A stretch of 64,000 bases of DNA from the NCBI GenBank assembly GCA_015350385.1, contig WNKI01000002.1, forward strand, positions 8,880,321-8,944,320, written 5' to 3'. The number at the start of each line of letters is the position of its first letter. The first letter of the stretch is position 1. The stretch is from Aculops lycopersici (lineage: Eukaryota; Arthropoda; Arachnida; Trombidiformes; Eriophyidae). A program made the translations under genes and the position numbers. This document shows positions 1 to 9,923 of the stretch, in pieces. The notes under the pieces were generated by a model that saw nothing but the letters and a program-made list of their open reading frames with translations, was not told where the DNA came from and ran no database searches.

Positions 1-357
1 CACAAAACAAGCAGGCAAAAAAGCAAGCAGGATCCAACAGGCGGTTGCAAAGATGGGCAATGGACCGTTTGAGATTTGAAAGCCTCCACAATGGCAAGCA
101 GAAACACACTGTTGCTTCTGCTTGAGAGCGATCAGCGGCTAACGATGGCTGCTGCTGCTCGGCGCCAACAACAACACCGCCGGTGTTTTGAATTCCGCTT
201 TAGATTTGAGCCGCCTAGTGTCGCAGATTGGTGTTGCTCATTTCTAAGGAAATTTCTACTATTTACTTAAGTGGCGAATTCACCAGCCAGTATATTATCA
301 TTATTATAAAATTGTATCATCATCCTTATCATATCCTAAGAATCATTATTATTCATC

Positions 358-3300
358 ATGGCGCCAACTCGGCAGCCACTGTCCAACACAACAAATCCGG
401 AGCAAACAAACGATGTCGAGTTGACCCTGAAGAAGATCTTCAATGATGCCCAGCATGTCGCCTCCACAGATAAGGCACTAAATCGCATCAAGGCATTATA
501 CAAGAATGTAGACTTTACCCAATTTGAAAGACCATTCCGGGACTTGATCAAAAGGATGTTGCAATCAAAGCAAACAATCTTCTTCAAGACATCCTGTGAC
601 TTTGTCTGCAAGTTCCTTCAACACGTATCCAAATTATCCGACGAGGCCAAGGCGAAACAAAAGGGTGCTCTAGAGAATGCGGCGCCAAAAGGAAGAGACT
701 CGAGGTTTAGTATTGCTACGGCCACTGCCACCAATAAGCGAGGCCGAGGAGGTCGGACAAAGAGAGCGGCCGGTAGAAGGGTGGCAGCAAACCAGGAGGA
801 TGAGCTCCTTGGCGGTCTACTGTCGCAGACGGCCAATGAATCTCAAGACGATGAGTCAACCACAGACGATGAGTTAACTATGATGGATGTCACCACAAAG
901 CGACGAAGATCCTGCGATACTATTACCACTGCCAACAATCCGCAACTTCTAATTTCCAACCACGACCGCCTGTTGAGCTCCTGCATGGATGTAGCTAATC
1001 ATTATATGAGTGTCCAAGACGAGGAGACAAGAAGGAACGCAGTGTTCCTGGTTTGTAAATTCATATCTCATGTTGAATCTCTTGATGAAGAAATTTGCAA
1101 AGCTTTGAAACAAAATCTTCCCCAGAGGATTCGTGACAAGAAACCAATGATCAGAGCACAAGCTGTTCTGGCCTCACGAATCTTTCAGGACCATGACATG
1201 ACGAAGAACGGATTTCTGCACCATTTTCAGAAAGACCCGGAACTAGTAGTTCGCAAGGCCCTGTTACAAATTATGGACACGAAGGTGTTTGGATATGATT
1301 TCCTGGTTCATTCTACCCAAGATGCCCACGAGATCATGCGTCGATCTGCCTTTCAGCGTCTCGGTAAAATTGACCCAAATGAGCTTAACTCTAAGCAACT
1401 GCATACGGTGATACACAACGGACTTATGGAACGAGATGATTCGGCTTCATTTGCCTTCAAGACTCAGAATCTCAATCTTTGGTTGCCAAAACTTTATGAC
1501 GGTCTTGATCTCTACAAACTGTTGAGTAAGTTCGATGTTGTCAATCATCATGAGGATTCTGTCAAGCTTTTAGAACTTGTATTTAACAAAGACTTGAATA
1601 AGTTAGAGAATAACGGAACTAGCACCAAGTTACATCATGTTGTCGAAGCCTTTCGGGAACGATGGTTGAATGCCGAGCCAACCAGACTACCAACCTTGAG
1701 TCAAATTGATGACAAAGTAACATTAATATGGTTGACTCTGGCAAACTTCTGTAAGAAGCGGCAGACTGACATCAAGCCAGTTAAGGTTCGCCATCTAGGA
1801 ACAGATCCTAATGAGAGTATTGAGAAAATTTTGGACACTCAAGAAAGAGAGAAGGATGAAGAGATGATGGAACTATATGAGCGTTTGACGCCTGATCTAG
1901 TGAACTTGGTGGACTTCCTCAGTAGATTCGTCCAGTACGCCTCCGAGGCCATTAGAAGTAAGGAAGTTGAGCCTGCGAAGTTAGAGTACATATACCATCA
2001 ACTCATAGATTATATTTGTACATTCCAAGTGATGGATGAAGCTGAACGCAAGACAGTCCAAGAAACTTTTGATCTTATATTGCGAGAGAATCTTCTCACT
2101 AACTACTTCTCAAGCTTTATACTACCTTTGATCAATAGTTTGTTCAAACTTATCTATTCGAGAAGTTCAAATTTGATGATCAATTATATCAGTGAAATGA
2201 TCAACAATGTGAGATCTCATCTCGAGGATCTCATAACCTCAACACAAATGCCAAGGATGAGTTTAGCCTATTCCACGATTGCCGGTCCAAATGCCCAACA
2301 AACACCAAAGCCAAATAAGAAAGTCAAGATTGATGCAACACCTATTGTTCATCGAGAACCGGAAATAACTTCCTCTGAGCTGGAGTATCGAGTAGCAGAG
2401 ATGCGTGTCGATTTAGAAGAGCTAAATGACAAACTAGAGGCATGTGTGAAGGATAAGGATTTCGATCAAGCCAAACTCATTAATACCCAGATCACGGACT
2501 TGAAATCCAAATTGGCGCTCCTTCACGATCGTAGATGTAGTATTGCATCGGATGTTAGTCACATGAGCATGGTTCTGGATGATGATCAGAACGTAAACAA
2601 TAAGATATCGTCCACTATGATTGGCGATCCGGCAGCCGTCATGGACGAGAGTTCCCATTCAACACAAGACAAGGATGAGATGAAGTCAGTCTTCAAACAC
2701 CATCCAAATGAATTGATCAAATGCTTTCAAATGTACTTTGGTTGCCTTCAATGCGTCAAGGTTGCACAAGTTCCTCAGACTATGCGCAACCACTTGAAGA
2801 ACATGACCTGGGAGAGTCTCGATGATTCATTCAAGAATGAGCCTAGAATCAGAAGTCTCATGATAGCTTCTAATGGTATCACAGCTCTCATTGACAAGGA
2901 GTTTGCTGAAAATGCCACAACAAATACTCTCCTAGTTAGTGCTTGTTTTGAATCTGCCCTCGAAATCAAAACTGCTGCATTCAAGAGCGTGGTCGACATT
3001 CTTTGTCACTATGATAAAATTGAGATGCAATTTGCACAAATCGAGTCTTTTATGAAAAGGCATTTGAAGATGTACGGATTATATGACCCAAATGCGATCA
3101 AGAAGAACGAATATGAATTTATAACGGCACTTGTGGAAGGAACTGCCAAATTGCTCTTCATGAAGAAGTTATACTCACCTGAAATACTGTCACATCTGAT
3201 TCTATGGTGGTATCATCCAAGAACTCCCTCGAGATTGAAGCAGTTCATTGGTATATTCTTGCCTCATTTCGTCGAGGTCATGTCCAAGGAAAAAGAGGGT

Positions 3301-3672
3301 GGCAAGCAAAATCAAAATTCAAACCAAACAAATGATGACGATGCCAATTGGCTGGAGGAGCTATTAATGGAAACATTTGTTACCAGCATCCAACTTCTTC
3401 ACGACTACATTCTTGGCCAGGGTCAAGCTATCATGTCGTCTGAGGATATGATGAGTTTGATCATCTTTCTCTGCAATCTAATACCCTATTCTTATCATGC
3501 TAACTTAGTCGACAGAGTCGATGATAAGATTGACTCGCTCAGTGACAAGAACGACCCATCGGTCAAGGATCTTATGAAGTATTTCAAGCAGGCAAAGAAT
3601 CACCTGAATCCTAAGACACCACCGAGAAAACACAACCAAACTTTATGCCAACCCCTTGTATTTCCAGAATGA
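358..3672 (+). CDS. NCAPG: Condensin complex subunit 3 (CAP-G)
   Basis: Single-exon protein of 1104 aa starting at the ATG at 358. It is the HEAT-repeat subunit of condensin I, which with SMC2/SMC4, CAP-H and CAP-D2 compacts mitotic chromosomes. Seen: an N-terminal helical region (about residues 20-95), a basic/acidic low-complexity insert (about 100-190), a block typical of the family with a DKKPMIRAQAVLA motif near residue 265, a charged coiled stretch (about 660-720), and a C-terminal block near residues 857-886 (LLVSACFESALEIKTAAFKS) that matches the Cnd3/CAP-G C-terminal domain. Length is close to the vertebrate protein (about 1000 aa). The gene is tail to tail with ILK. Family assignment rests on recognised motifs; high confidence. 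Confidence 0.9.
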   Translation: MAPTRQPLSNTTNPEQTNDVELTLKKIFNDAQHVASTDKALNRIKALYKNVDFTQFERPFRDLIKRMLQSKQTIFFKTSCDFVCKFLQHVSKLSDEAKAKQKGALENAAPKGRDSRFSIATATATNKRGRGGRTKRAAGRRVAANQEDELLGGLLSQTANESQDDESTTDDELTMMDVTTKRRRSCDTITTANNPQLLISNHDRLLSSCMDVANHYMSVQDEETRRNAVFLVCKFISHVESLDEEICKALKQNLPQRIRDKKPMIRAQAVLASRIFQDHDMTKNGFLHHFQKDPELVVRKALLQIMDTKVFGYDFLVHSTQDAHEIMRRSAFQRLGKIDPNELNSKQLHTVIHNGLMERDDSASFAFKTQNLNLWLPKLYDGLDLYKLLSKFDVVNHHEDSVKLLELVFNKDLNKLENNGTSTKLHHVVEAFRERWLNAEPTRLPTLSQIDDKVTLIWLTLANFCKKRQTDIKPVKVRHLGTDPNESIEKILDTQEREKDEEMMELYERLTPDLVNLVDFLSRFVQYASEAIRSKEVEPAKLEYIYHQLIDYICTFQVMDEAERKTVQETFDLILRENLLTNYFSSFILPLINSLFKLIYSRSSNLMINYISEMINNVRSHLEDLITSTQMPRMSLAYSTIAGPNAQQTPKPNKKVKIDATPIVHREPEITSSELEYRVAEMRVDLEELNDKLEACVKDKDFDQAKLINTQITDLKSKLALLHDRRCSIASDVSHMSMVLDDDQNVNNKISSTMIGDPAAVMDESSHSTQDKDEMKSVFKHHPNELIKCFQMYFGCLQCVKVAQVPQTMRNHLKNMTWESLDDSFKNEPRIRSLMIASNGITALIDKEFAENATTNTLLVSACFESALEIKTAAFKSVVDILCHYDKIEMQFAQIESFMKRHLKMYGLYDPNAIKKNEYEFITALVEGTAKLLFMKKLYSPEILSHLILWWYHPRTPSRLKQFIGIFLPHFVEVMSKEKEGGKQNQNSNQTNDDDANWLEELLMETFVTSIQLLHDYILGQGQAIMSSEDMMSLIIFLCNLIPYSYHANLVDRVDDKIDSLSDKNDPSVKDLMKYFKQAKNHLNPKTPPRKHNQTLCQPLVFPE

Positions 3673-3927
3673 TAGCAGACGCATTTAAAACTTAGAACTC
3701 GATTAGAGCTTTAGATTGCGACACTTGAGAATCGACAAGTTTCGTTACACTTACGCTCGCTTTAGTTTTATTTATTGTTTGACTAAAAAATGACTCCTTG
3801 TGAAGCTTGTAATTAGGTTAGTAGAGGTGATATTGATATTGTTTGATTTCATAATACAGTCTAGGTAGTAGAGTAGATTCTGGATAAGTTTAGTTGTAAA
3901 TAGATCTTATCTAATTTCTCTTGAGGC

Positions 3928-5286
3928 TCATTTTGCATGAGCCATCTTTGTTAATATAGGTATAATTTGATCAAACGAAGGTCGCTTGCCTGGCTCCTCG
4001 TTCATGCAAATTCTAACCAGTCTGGCCATGTGATTTGATATGTTTGGTAAGATGGACACGCGTAGATCCTCAAGGGAAACTTTCATTCCGATTTCTAACG
4101 CCGATAAACTTGCAAATGGTACCTGCCGGCTGGCTAGTTCCCAGAGAATTATTGCAAAACTCCACATATTTGCAGCATGTAAATTGATCTCGGATTCCTT
4201 CTTCTGCAATGCTTCCGGTGCCATCCAAGCTGGCTGGTAGACTTTGTTCTTCTCTTGGAACGAAAACTTTGCGTCGGCCATGTTGATTTTGGCAGTCATA
4301 TCGTCGCTGATCAATACGTGGAAACTGTTCAAATAAAGCCTCTTGACCATTGGATCGAGGGAGTGGAGGAATGCCATTCCTCTGGCTATGTCAAGTGCAA
4401 ACCTGATAGCTTGATGACTGTCGACCACGAACGACTTTTGTTTGTGCAGTAAACTATAAAGAGAACCCAAAGGCATATGCTCAGTTACTACAACTAAACT
4501 TGGTGGCTGATTGCAACATCCAATTACTGGCAATAGATTTGGATGTGAAAAGATACGCAATTTTGGATACTCCTCAGTGAAATCTCTCACGATCCTTGCC
4601 GTGCATTCTGGTCCATAGTTGATGAATTTGGCACAGATATTGATATTATTCCAAGTTCCTCGCCAAGTTTCGCCACTTGTTGTGATTGCCGTCTTTTCCG
4701 TCAGATTTAGATCTTGCAAAGCAATATTAGCATGCCTTGATATAGCTGCGTTTCTAGTTCTCAACTTGGCACTATTTTCGCTAGCCTCCCTGTAAGCAAC
4801 CTTTCTACTTAAATCTTGATTTGTTGACATGGCAATCTCGCTTATCCTGGCCACTAGATGCCTATGACACTTGTCGATTGGAGTATCCCCATCAACATTG
4901 GCAACATTAGCTTGGGCTCCAGCAGTTAGAAGCATCTCGGCTATATCTTGAAATCCCCAGAAGCAAGCATAATGTAATGGGGTGTTCCCATGCTCATTTA
5001 GTACATTTACATCGGCCTTGTTCTTAAGCAACAGGTTGACGCACTCAATGTGACCGTGAGAGCAGGCCAAGTGCAGAGCAGTATCATCTCCCATATTAGT
5101 GGCATTGATTCTAGCTCCTCTATTCAACAGCATGTCAACAATGTTAGTTCGACCAGCAAAACAAGCCCAATGCAATGGACTAAATCCATGGTCATCGCCT
5201 TCGTTCATATCGTTTGTTGTGTCATCGAGCCAAATGCGAACTTGTAACGTGTTGCCCTCACGGCACCAGCCAAAAATATCGTCCAT
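3928..5286 (-). CDS. ILK: Integrin-linked kinase (pseudokinase)
   Basis: A 452-aa single-exon protein, the same length as human ILK. ILK is the scaffold of the ILK-PINCH-parvin complex that joins integrin tails to actin at muscle attachments and focal adhesions. Seen: ankyrin repeats from about residue 33 to 165 (GFSPLHWACFAGRTNIVDML, DTALHLACSHGHIECVNLLL, GNTPLHYACFWGFQDIAEML) and a pseudokinase domain from about 190 to 450. The HRD catalytic triad is replaced by the ILK-type LYLNSFHVLIS, the DFG position reads MADAKFSF, and APEALQKK and MWSFAIILWEL follow. These substitutions are the known family state, so it is not expected to be an active kinase. ATG at 5286 is the first in frame. Confidence 0.96.
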   Translation of the reverse strand: MDDIFGWCREGNTLQVRIWLDDTTNDMNEGDDHGFSPLHWACFAGRTNIVDMLLNRGARINATNMGDDTALHLACSHGHIECVNLLLKNKADVNVLNEHGNTPLHYACFWGFQDIAEMLLTAGAQANVANVDGDTPIDKCHRHLVARISEIAMSTNQDLSRKVAYREASENSAKLRTRNAAISRHANIALQDLNLTEKTAITTSGETWRGTWNNINICAKFINYGPECTARIVRDFTEEYPKLRIFSHPNLLPVIGCCNQPPSLVVVTEHMPLGSLYSLLHKQKSFVVDSHQAIRFALDIARGMAFLHSLDPMVKRLYLNSFHVLISDDMTAKINMADAKFSFQEKNKVYQPAWMAPEALQKKESEINLHAANMWSFAIILWELASRQVPFASLSALEIGMKVSLEDLRVSILPNISNHMARLVRICMNEEPGKRPSFDQIIPILTKMAHAK

Positions 5287-6239
5287 GTTTATATTGTTTG
5301 TTATCTTTGTGATCTCTAGTGTCGCTGGCTAATTAGTTTGGTTTGCTCTGGATGCAACAATAAATTATTGTTATCTTTGTGTATTGAAGTAGTTTAAAGG
5401 CAGTAATTTGATATGTTAAGATGTGCTAATATTCTAGATAAGAAGTTTGAGATTCCTGTTTTACAAGATTTCTATAGGGTTTCATAGAGAACATATAGCT
5501 TGATAAGTGGAAACTGCTAATTTGTTTTTGTTTGTAAAGAATCAAGGATCAATATGGTGGTATTCATCTGCATCACGATGAATTTAAGATAAGATATGAT
5601 TTGAAAAGATGTGATTGTAAAATTGATGCAATTGTTAGCATCTCTTACTAGAAACTCTTACTAGAAAAGAGAACTTTGCGAAAATAAGGTAGATTCGCTT
5701 GCTTGCTTGCTAACACTAGGAGCGGCAGTGTGTGTTGATGAGTAGTTGAGTTCACAAAAGCGATGAGTTAAGCATCTGGAACGGGCAGTGAATTGTACAC
5801 ACGGACACATGTAGCACAGGCGCACCGTCATGTGTTGAAATTTGCGTGGGCGACTGGATAACAAGTGCAACTGTTGCTTAAATTAGTGCGCCGATCCAAC
5901 GATCTGATAGTCCTGGTGAGCGCTCTTAATTTTTGAAACTTGGTCACATAGAAAACGGCACAGGTCCAGGCGATTTCCATTTAAGGCAGATTCTTAACAC
6001 TTACCGTAAAGCGCATTTTAAAGTGTATACACTCACACCTTTGCACACTATGTAGCTTGACTCATGGCCATTGTTTAAATCACCTCGAGTGAAAGGTAAA
6101 AATTAATTGGTTCATGATTATCCTTATTTCAAGCGAGATGTCGAGTGACGTAGATGAGTAGCGAGAAACTAGACTGTGAATGTTAGTTATTATCGTTTAA
6201 TGGTCAATGAATCTAATGCAATCATGTGGTTGCATGTGT
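5287..6239. other. Intergenic, no gene seen
   Basis: AT-rich sequence between ILK and the small secreted-protein gene, both on the minus strand. It probably holds the ILK promoter and 5' UTR and the 3' end of the upstream gene. The only open frames are short and have no recognisable domain. Confidence 0.6.
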
Positions 6240-6680
6240 CTAGTTGCTGATGTTCGAGCATTGAGTCCGGAACTTCTTGTTAAATGAGGACCAAATCGAG
6301 AAGACAGTTGGAAACTTGGCAACCGCTTTCTTGTTGTCTCTGTCCAGATCCCAACCCATAACATTGGCCGTGCTCTTTAGTAGTCTCTGGTAGTCTTTGG
6401 TGCAGTTACGGGCCGCATCGAACTCGCCAAGCTTGACAAAGTTTTCCAGAGGGGTCTTGAATCTCCTTTGGCTTCCATCGGCGGGCACCTTGTTTTTGAA
6501 GTCAGAGTTGTACCACGATTCTAAAACCCTGAGGCATCCGTTCGTGCTGGTAACATTTTGCTCCGTGCAACGATCCTCGAGTTTCTTGAAGTGGTTGTGT
6601 TGGTACTCTGGCCTCGATGAAACCAAGACGCAACCAATAGAAACAACACAAACTACCGCTAGCACAGTGAAGAGTTGCAT
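6240..6680 (-). CDS. Small secreted cysteine-containing protein
   Basis: A 146-aa protein with a clear signal peptide (residues 1 to about 22, core LFTVLAVVCVVSIGCVLVSS). The mature part is helical and charged, with four cysteines (RCTEQN, GCLRV, NCTKD, QCSNIS) that could form two disulfides, and N-glycosylation sites at NVT, NCT and NIS. I do not recognise the family; it resembles lineage-restricted secreted proteins common in arthropods. ATG at 6680 is followed directly by the signal sequence, which supports the start. No intron is needed. Function unknown. Confidence 0.7.
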   Translation of the reverse strand: MQLFTVLAVVCVVSIGCVLVSSRPEYQHNHFKKLEDRCTEQNVTSTNGCLRVLESWYNSDFKNKVPADGSQRRFKTPLENFVKLGEFDAARNCTKDYQRLLKSTANVMGWDLDRDNKKAVAKFPTVFSIWSSFNKKFRTQCSNISN

Positions 6681-8132
6681 GTTGGTACTTGATTTTGGTA
6701 ATATCTCAGATAAATGTACATTCGTATTGGTGGTCAGAATAGGATTGAAATATGATGACGAGTGTAGAAAACAAACTCGACATCGAACAGCGACAACAAA
6801 AACCAGAGTTTAAAGGGAAAATACAAAGCTTAGCTTGCCGCCACAACAACTTGTTGCTATTTCTGTCGTTCCCATTCAACTCTGTCTCCACTAAACACTA
6901 AGCGTTCTGGCTCATTGGGCGCAACACGCAACGATACAGTACATGTGCAGCTTGTACATGCTTCGAGACAATGGTAGTCGAGACATAACGAGGCGAAGTG
7001 GTGCTTCGTCGACACATTTTCCATTGTCCCCAAGAGATGGGGTTTTCTCTAAAACTTGTTGATTCTAAGAGGGTATTTGTCAGCTATACAATGTGTGAAT
7101 CTTTTGTCACTTGTCGCGCATGTGTCTAGACTTTCGACTGTTCCCAAAATACACCACTACAACTACTGGTTTGCATACTAGAGGCGGGTCAGGGATGCGC
7201 CGCGCCTCCTTCGACATGGACTGGCTACAACATACATAGCTGTACCTCTCGAACTCTCGTGAGGTACAGCTCACAATTCCCATAAATGGGCGTGGATGGT
7301 GTAAATTCTCGGGGACCTTGCTGTAGAAAAATTAATCTGATCGGGTCGATGAATCCGGTATGTGTCACGCTCGCTCCTGTTCAGAAGATGATCAAAAGAG
7401 TCCATCGATGATCATATCATCGCAACGAAAGACTCATACAAGTCATGCAGTTGAAAGTTGGTCTCTAATTAATTTACTCCTCCTCCTCATATGAAATGTG
7501 TGCTCTGAAACTGACCCTAGTCGAGCGAAACATTTAGCCAGCCCTTGGTCCCTGATCAATGAACTCCCCCAGTTTTGCCAGTCAAGTGAATGTGTTGAGT
7601 TCATTACTGGTGACCACCGACTTCTTTAGTTCATCGGAGGAAAAGCGAAAGTTAACTCACCGAGCTGCCAAGACTTCAACTAAACGCTCAGTCCTTTCTT
7701 TTTCTTAGAATCTCTAAAAATTCCATTGTGACTTACTCCTTGAGTCTCGGGGCGACGGGAATGAGTTTAGAATGCAGGGCGAGTCTCGAACAACTCCGCG
7801 GCCATCAGACTGACCAATCTGTTGTGTCCCGGCTGAAGGGAGGAAGCTTGCCGGTCGGAGGACAAACTGTGGCTCTAAGTGCAATCGTTTGTTTAGTCGT
7901 TGTAGCCCTGGCTTTCCTCTCACAAGGGGCAAGTTGTCCCTTGTTAGTTGTCAGCTAGAATCAACGAGCAGCTTGGACCTCTGTTGAGTCCAAGGGGATC
8001 AAAGGAAGAGTCAGAGGAGAAAACTTTTCCCTCCTTTAGCCCAAAGAATGGCCATTCAATAAAAGCTTTTTCGTAGAGTAGTTGAAATGTCAGCTGAAAT
8101 GTTTTGGTTGTTGCTGGCATAAGTTCAAGTGG

Positions 8133-8137
<5 letters not shown>

Positions 8138-8221
<84 letters not shown>

Positions 8222-8407
8222 GAGACGACGACGACGACGACGACGACGTACGACGTACGTACGTACGTACGTACGTACGTACGTACGTACGTACGTACGT
8301 ACGTACCGTACCNNNNNNNNNNNNNNNNNNNNGCNCGCGNTACGTACGTACGTACGTCGTACGTACGTCGTACGTACGTACGTACGTACGTACGTACGTA
8401 CGACGAC

Positions 8408-8450
<43 letters not shown>
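8138..8450. repeat. GA / CGA / ACGT low-complexity block around a gap
   Basis: Left to right: a (GA)n tract (about 8138-8220), (CGA)n (about 8221-8250), (ACGT)n (about 8248-8306), 20 N (8313-8332), ambiguous bases, then (ACGT)n (8341-8400), a short (CGA)n, and (GA)n again (about 8410-8450). The repeat classes are arranged in mirror order about the gap. Open frames through here read as RE, SL or YVRT repeats and are not genes. Confidence 0.95.
8313..8332. other. Assembly gap (20 N)
   Basis: Run of exactly 20 N, followed by two further single N at 8335 and 8340. The true length of missing sequence is unknown. Confidence 0.99.
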
Positions 8451-8458
<8 letters not shown>

Positions 8459-9923
8459 TTCTCGAGGCAAAGAAAACTGCCATCGAACGCGATAACTGCA
8501 CTGGATGTCGATTTTGCCACTCAGTTCTACTCCCCGACTCTCACAAACCGACAACAACTGTCCAGGTGAACGCCGAGGAGCCGACTTTGCGGTCAAGCTT
8601 GCAGTTCATTCATCTTGGCTGCCTTTGAGTCCATCGTCGTCTTCGTTGTTGTTGTTGTCATCGTCGTCGTGGTCGGCAAGAAGCGAGAGCAGTTCGGTCG
8701 TTCGAAGTCACAAAAGCCAGCCATCTGACTGGACAATAAGCGGCGGACTTTTGCCGGCAACTCGCCGCTTGGCAAGCGGATAAGCATCAAGTAAAACGAA
8801 GACCTACTGACGACTACGTCAACAGTCCAACATTTACTCGTAAATTTTCTATCTATCAGTCCGAGCGGTTGATGCTGCGACTGCATCTAGAGCCGAAGAG
8901 GGGAGAAGAGAGTTGCCGCCCGCAAGTCCGATTGTGACTTTGCAACAATAACTTAGTGCCCATTGTGAGTCCAAGTCGAGCTGGCGACCTGTTGCAGTTT
9001 GCGCAATCTCCAGTTCGAACTTCGAACCATTAGAGCTGGTGTGTCTCCCTCCCAACTGACAAGCTAACTGAGGAATAAACTTGCAGCTCGAATATCAACG
9101 ATTGCGAGCGGCAACCTTCGCCTCCCTCTCTTTCTTTCTCTCTCTTTACCTGCGACGCAAAGTGGCCACGACAATCGCGCGCAACTTTGTGAAGCGACTC
9201 GATGGACATCAGGTGGAGCGGCTGCCATCGCAAGACCAACAACAAGTGGCTGCGAGCTTCCAAAGGTAGCCGACTAGAACGAGAGTTTGCGTCAGCAACA
9301 TCGACCGCGGAGACGACGACCACGACGACGCGCAGATTCTTCCACTATCCAGGTAACTCGCGCGATCAAGTGAAGGTTCAGCCATTAGATTTTTTCTCTG
9401 CCTCTCTCCCTCGCTTCTCACTTAGGCAGTTGCTACAAGTAGCTGAAGTGACCAGAGGGGAAGCGGTAGCACAAGTGACACAAAGTGGCAAATTCAATCA
9501 AGTGAAGCGATCGATTTCGAATCAACTTACAGATAGTATTACAGAGGGATTTCCTTAGGATTTCCCACAATCACGAGATTCGTTTCTGTTCAAAAATCTT
9601 ACTTTCACAGAGGAAGTCTCGATGCTCGCTTTTAGTTGAGTGCAATTTGTTTTCGTTGTTTTTCTTTACCACCGAATCAGTGGTAGTAGTCAATCTTTTA
9701 GCAAGAAGTAGAAAGCACTAGCGACGACAAGTTTCCGAGTCCACCGATCAAGTTGGTAAAATCATAACCAGAAAGTCACTGACTTTTTGTTACGAAACGT
9801 GCAGTCGTCACATGCAATCGTAAACCGGATAAAACTTGCAAGATAAAATGAGATGATCAGCAACCAAAAGTTAATAGTCTCACTCTATTGAAGATACAAG
9901 ATTCCAGTCGGAGAACGAGCAAC

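Larger units (their letters stand above)
6681..9923. other. Long intergenic / 5' region of the FNIII gene
   Basis: About 3.2 kb with no convincing coding region. It contains the GA/CGA/ACGT low-complexity block and assembly gap at 8138-8450, described separately. The part after about 8.5 kb is rich in stop codons and in GA/CT and CGA-type simple sequence, and probably carries the promoter and 5' UTR of the gene that begins at 9924. Open frames here lack ATG starts or are made of repeat. Confidence 0.5.

Noticed and set aside
7728..7958. 76-aa frame with a hydrophobic segment near the first gap
   Set aside because: Starts at GTG, and the internal ATG leaves a short peptide with no supporting features.
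8138..8450. CRISPR or satellite array
   Set aside because: No spacer-repeat structure; simple repeats next to an assembly gap.
8082..8596. Several overlapping open frames of RE, SL or YVRT repeats on both strands
   Set aside because: They are translations of GA and ACGT repeats and include the N gap.
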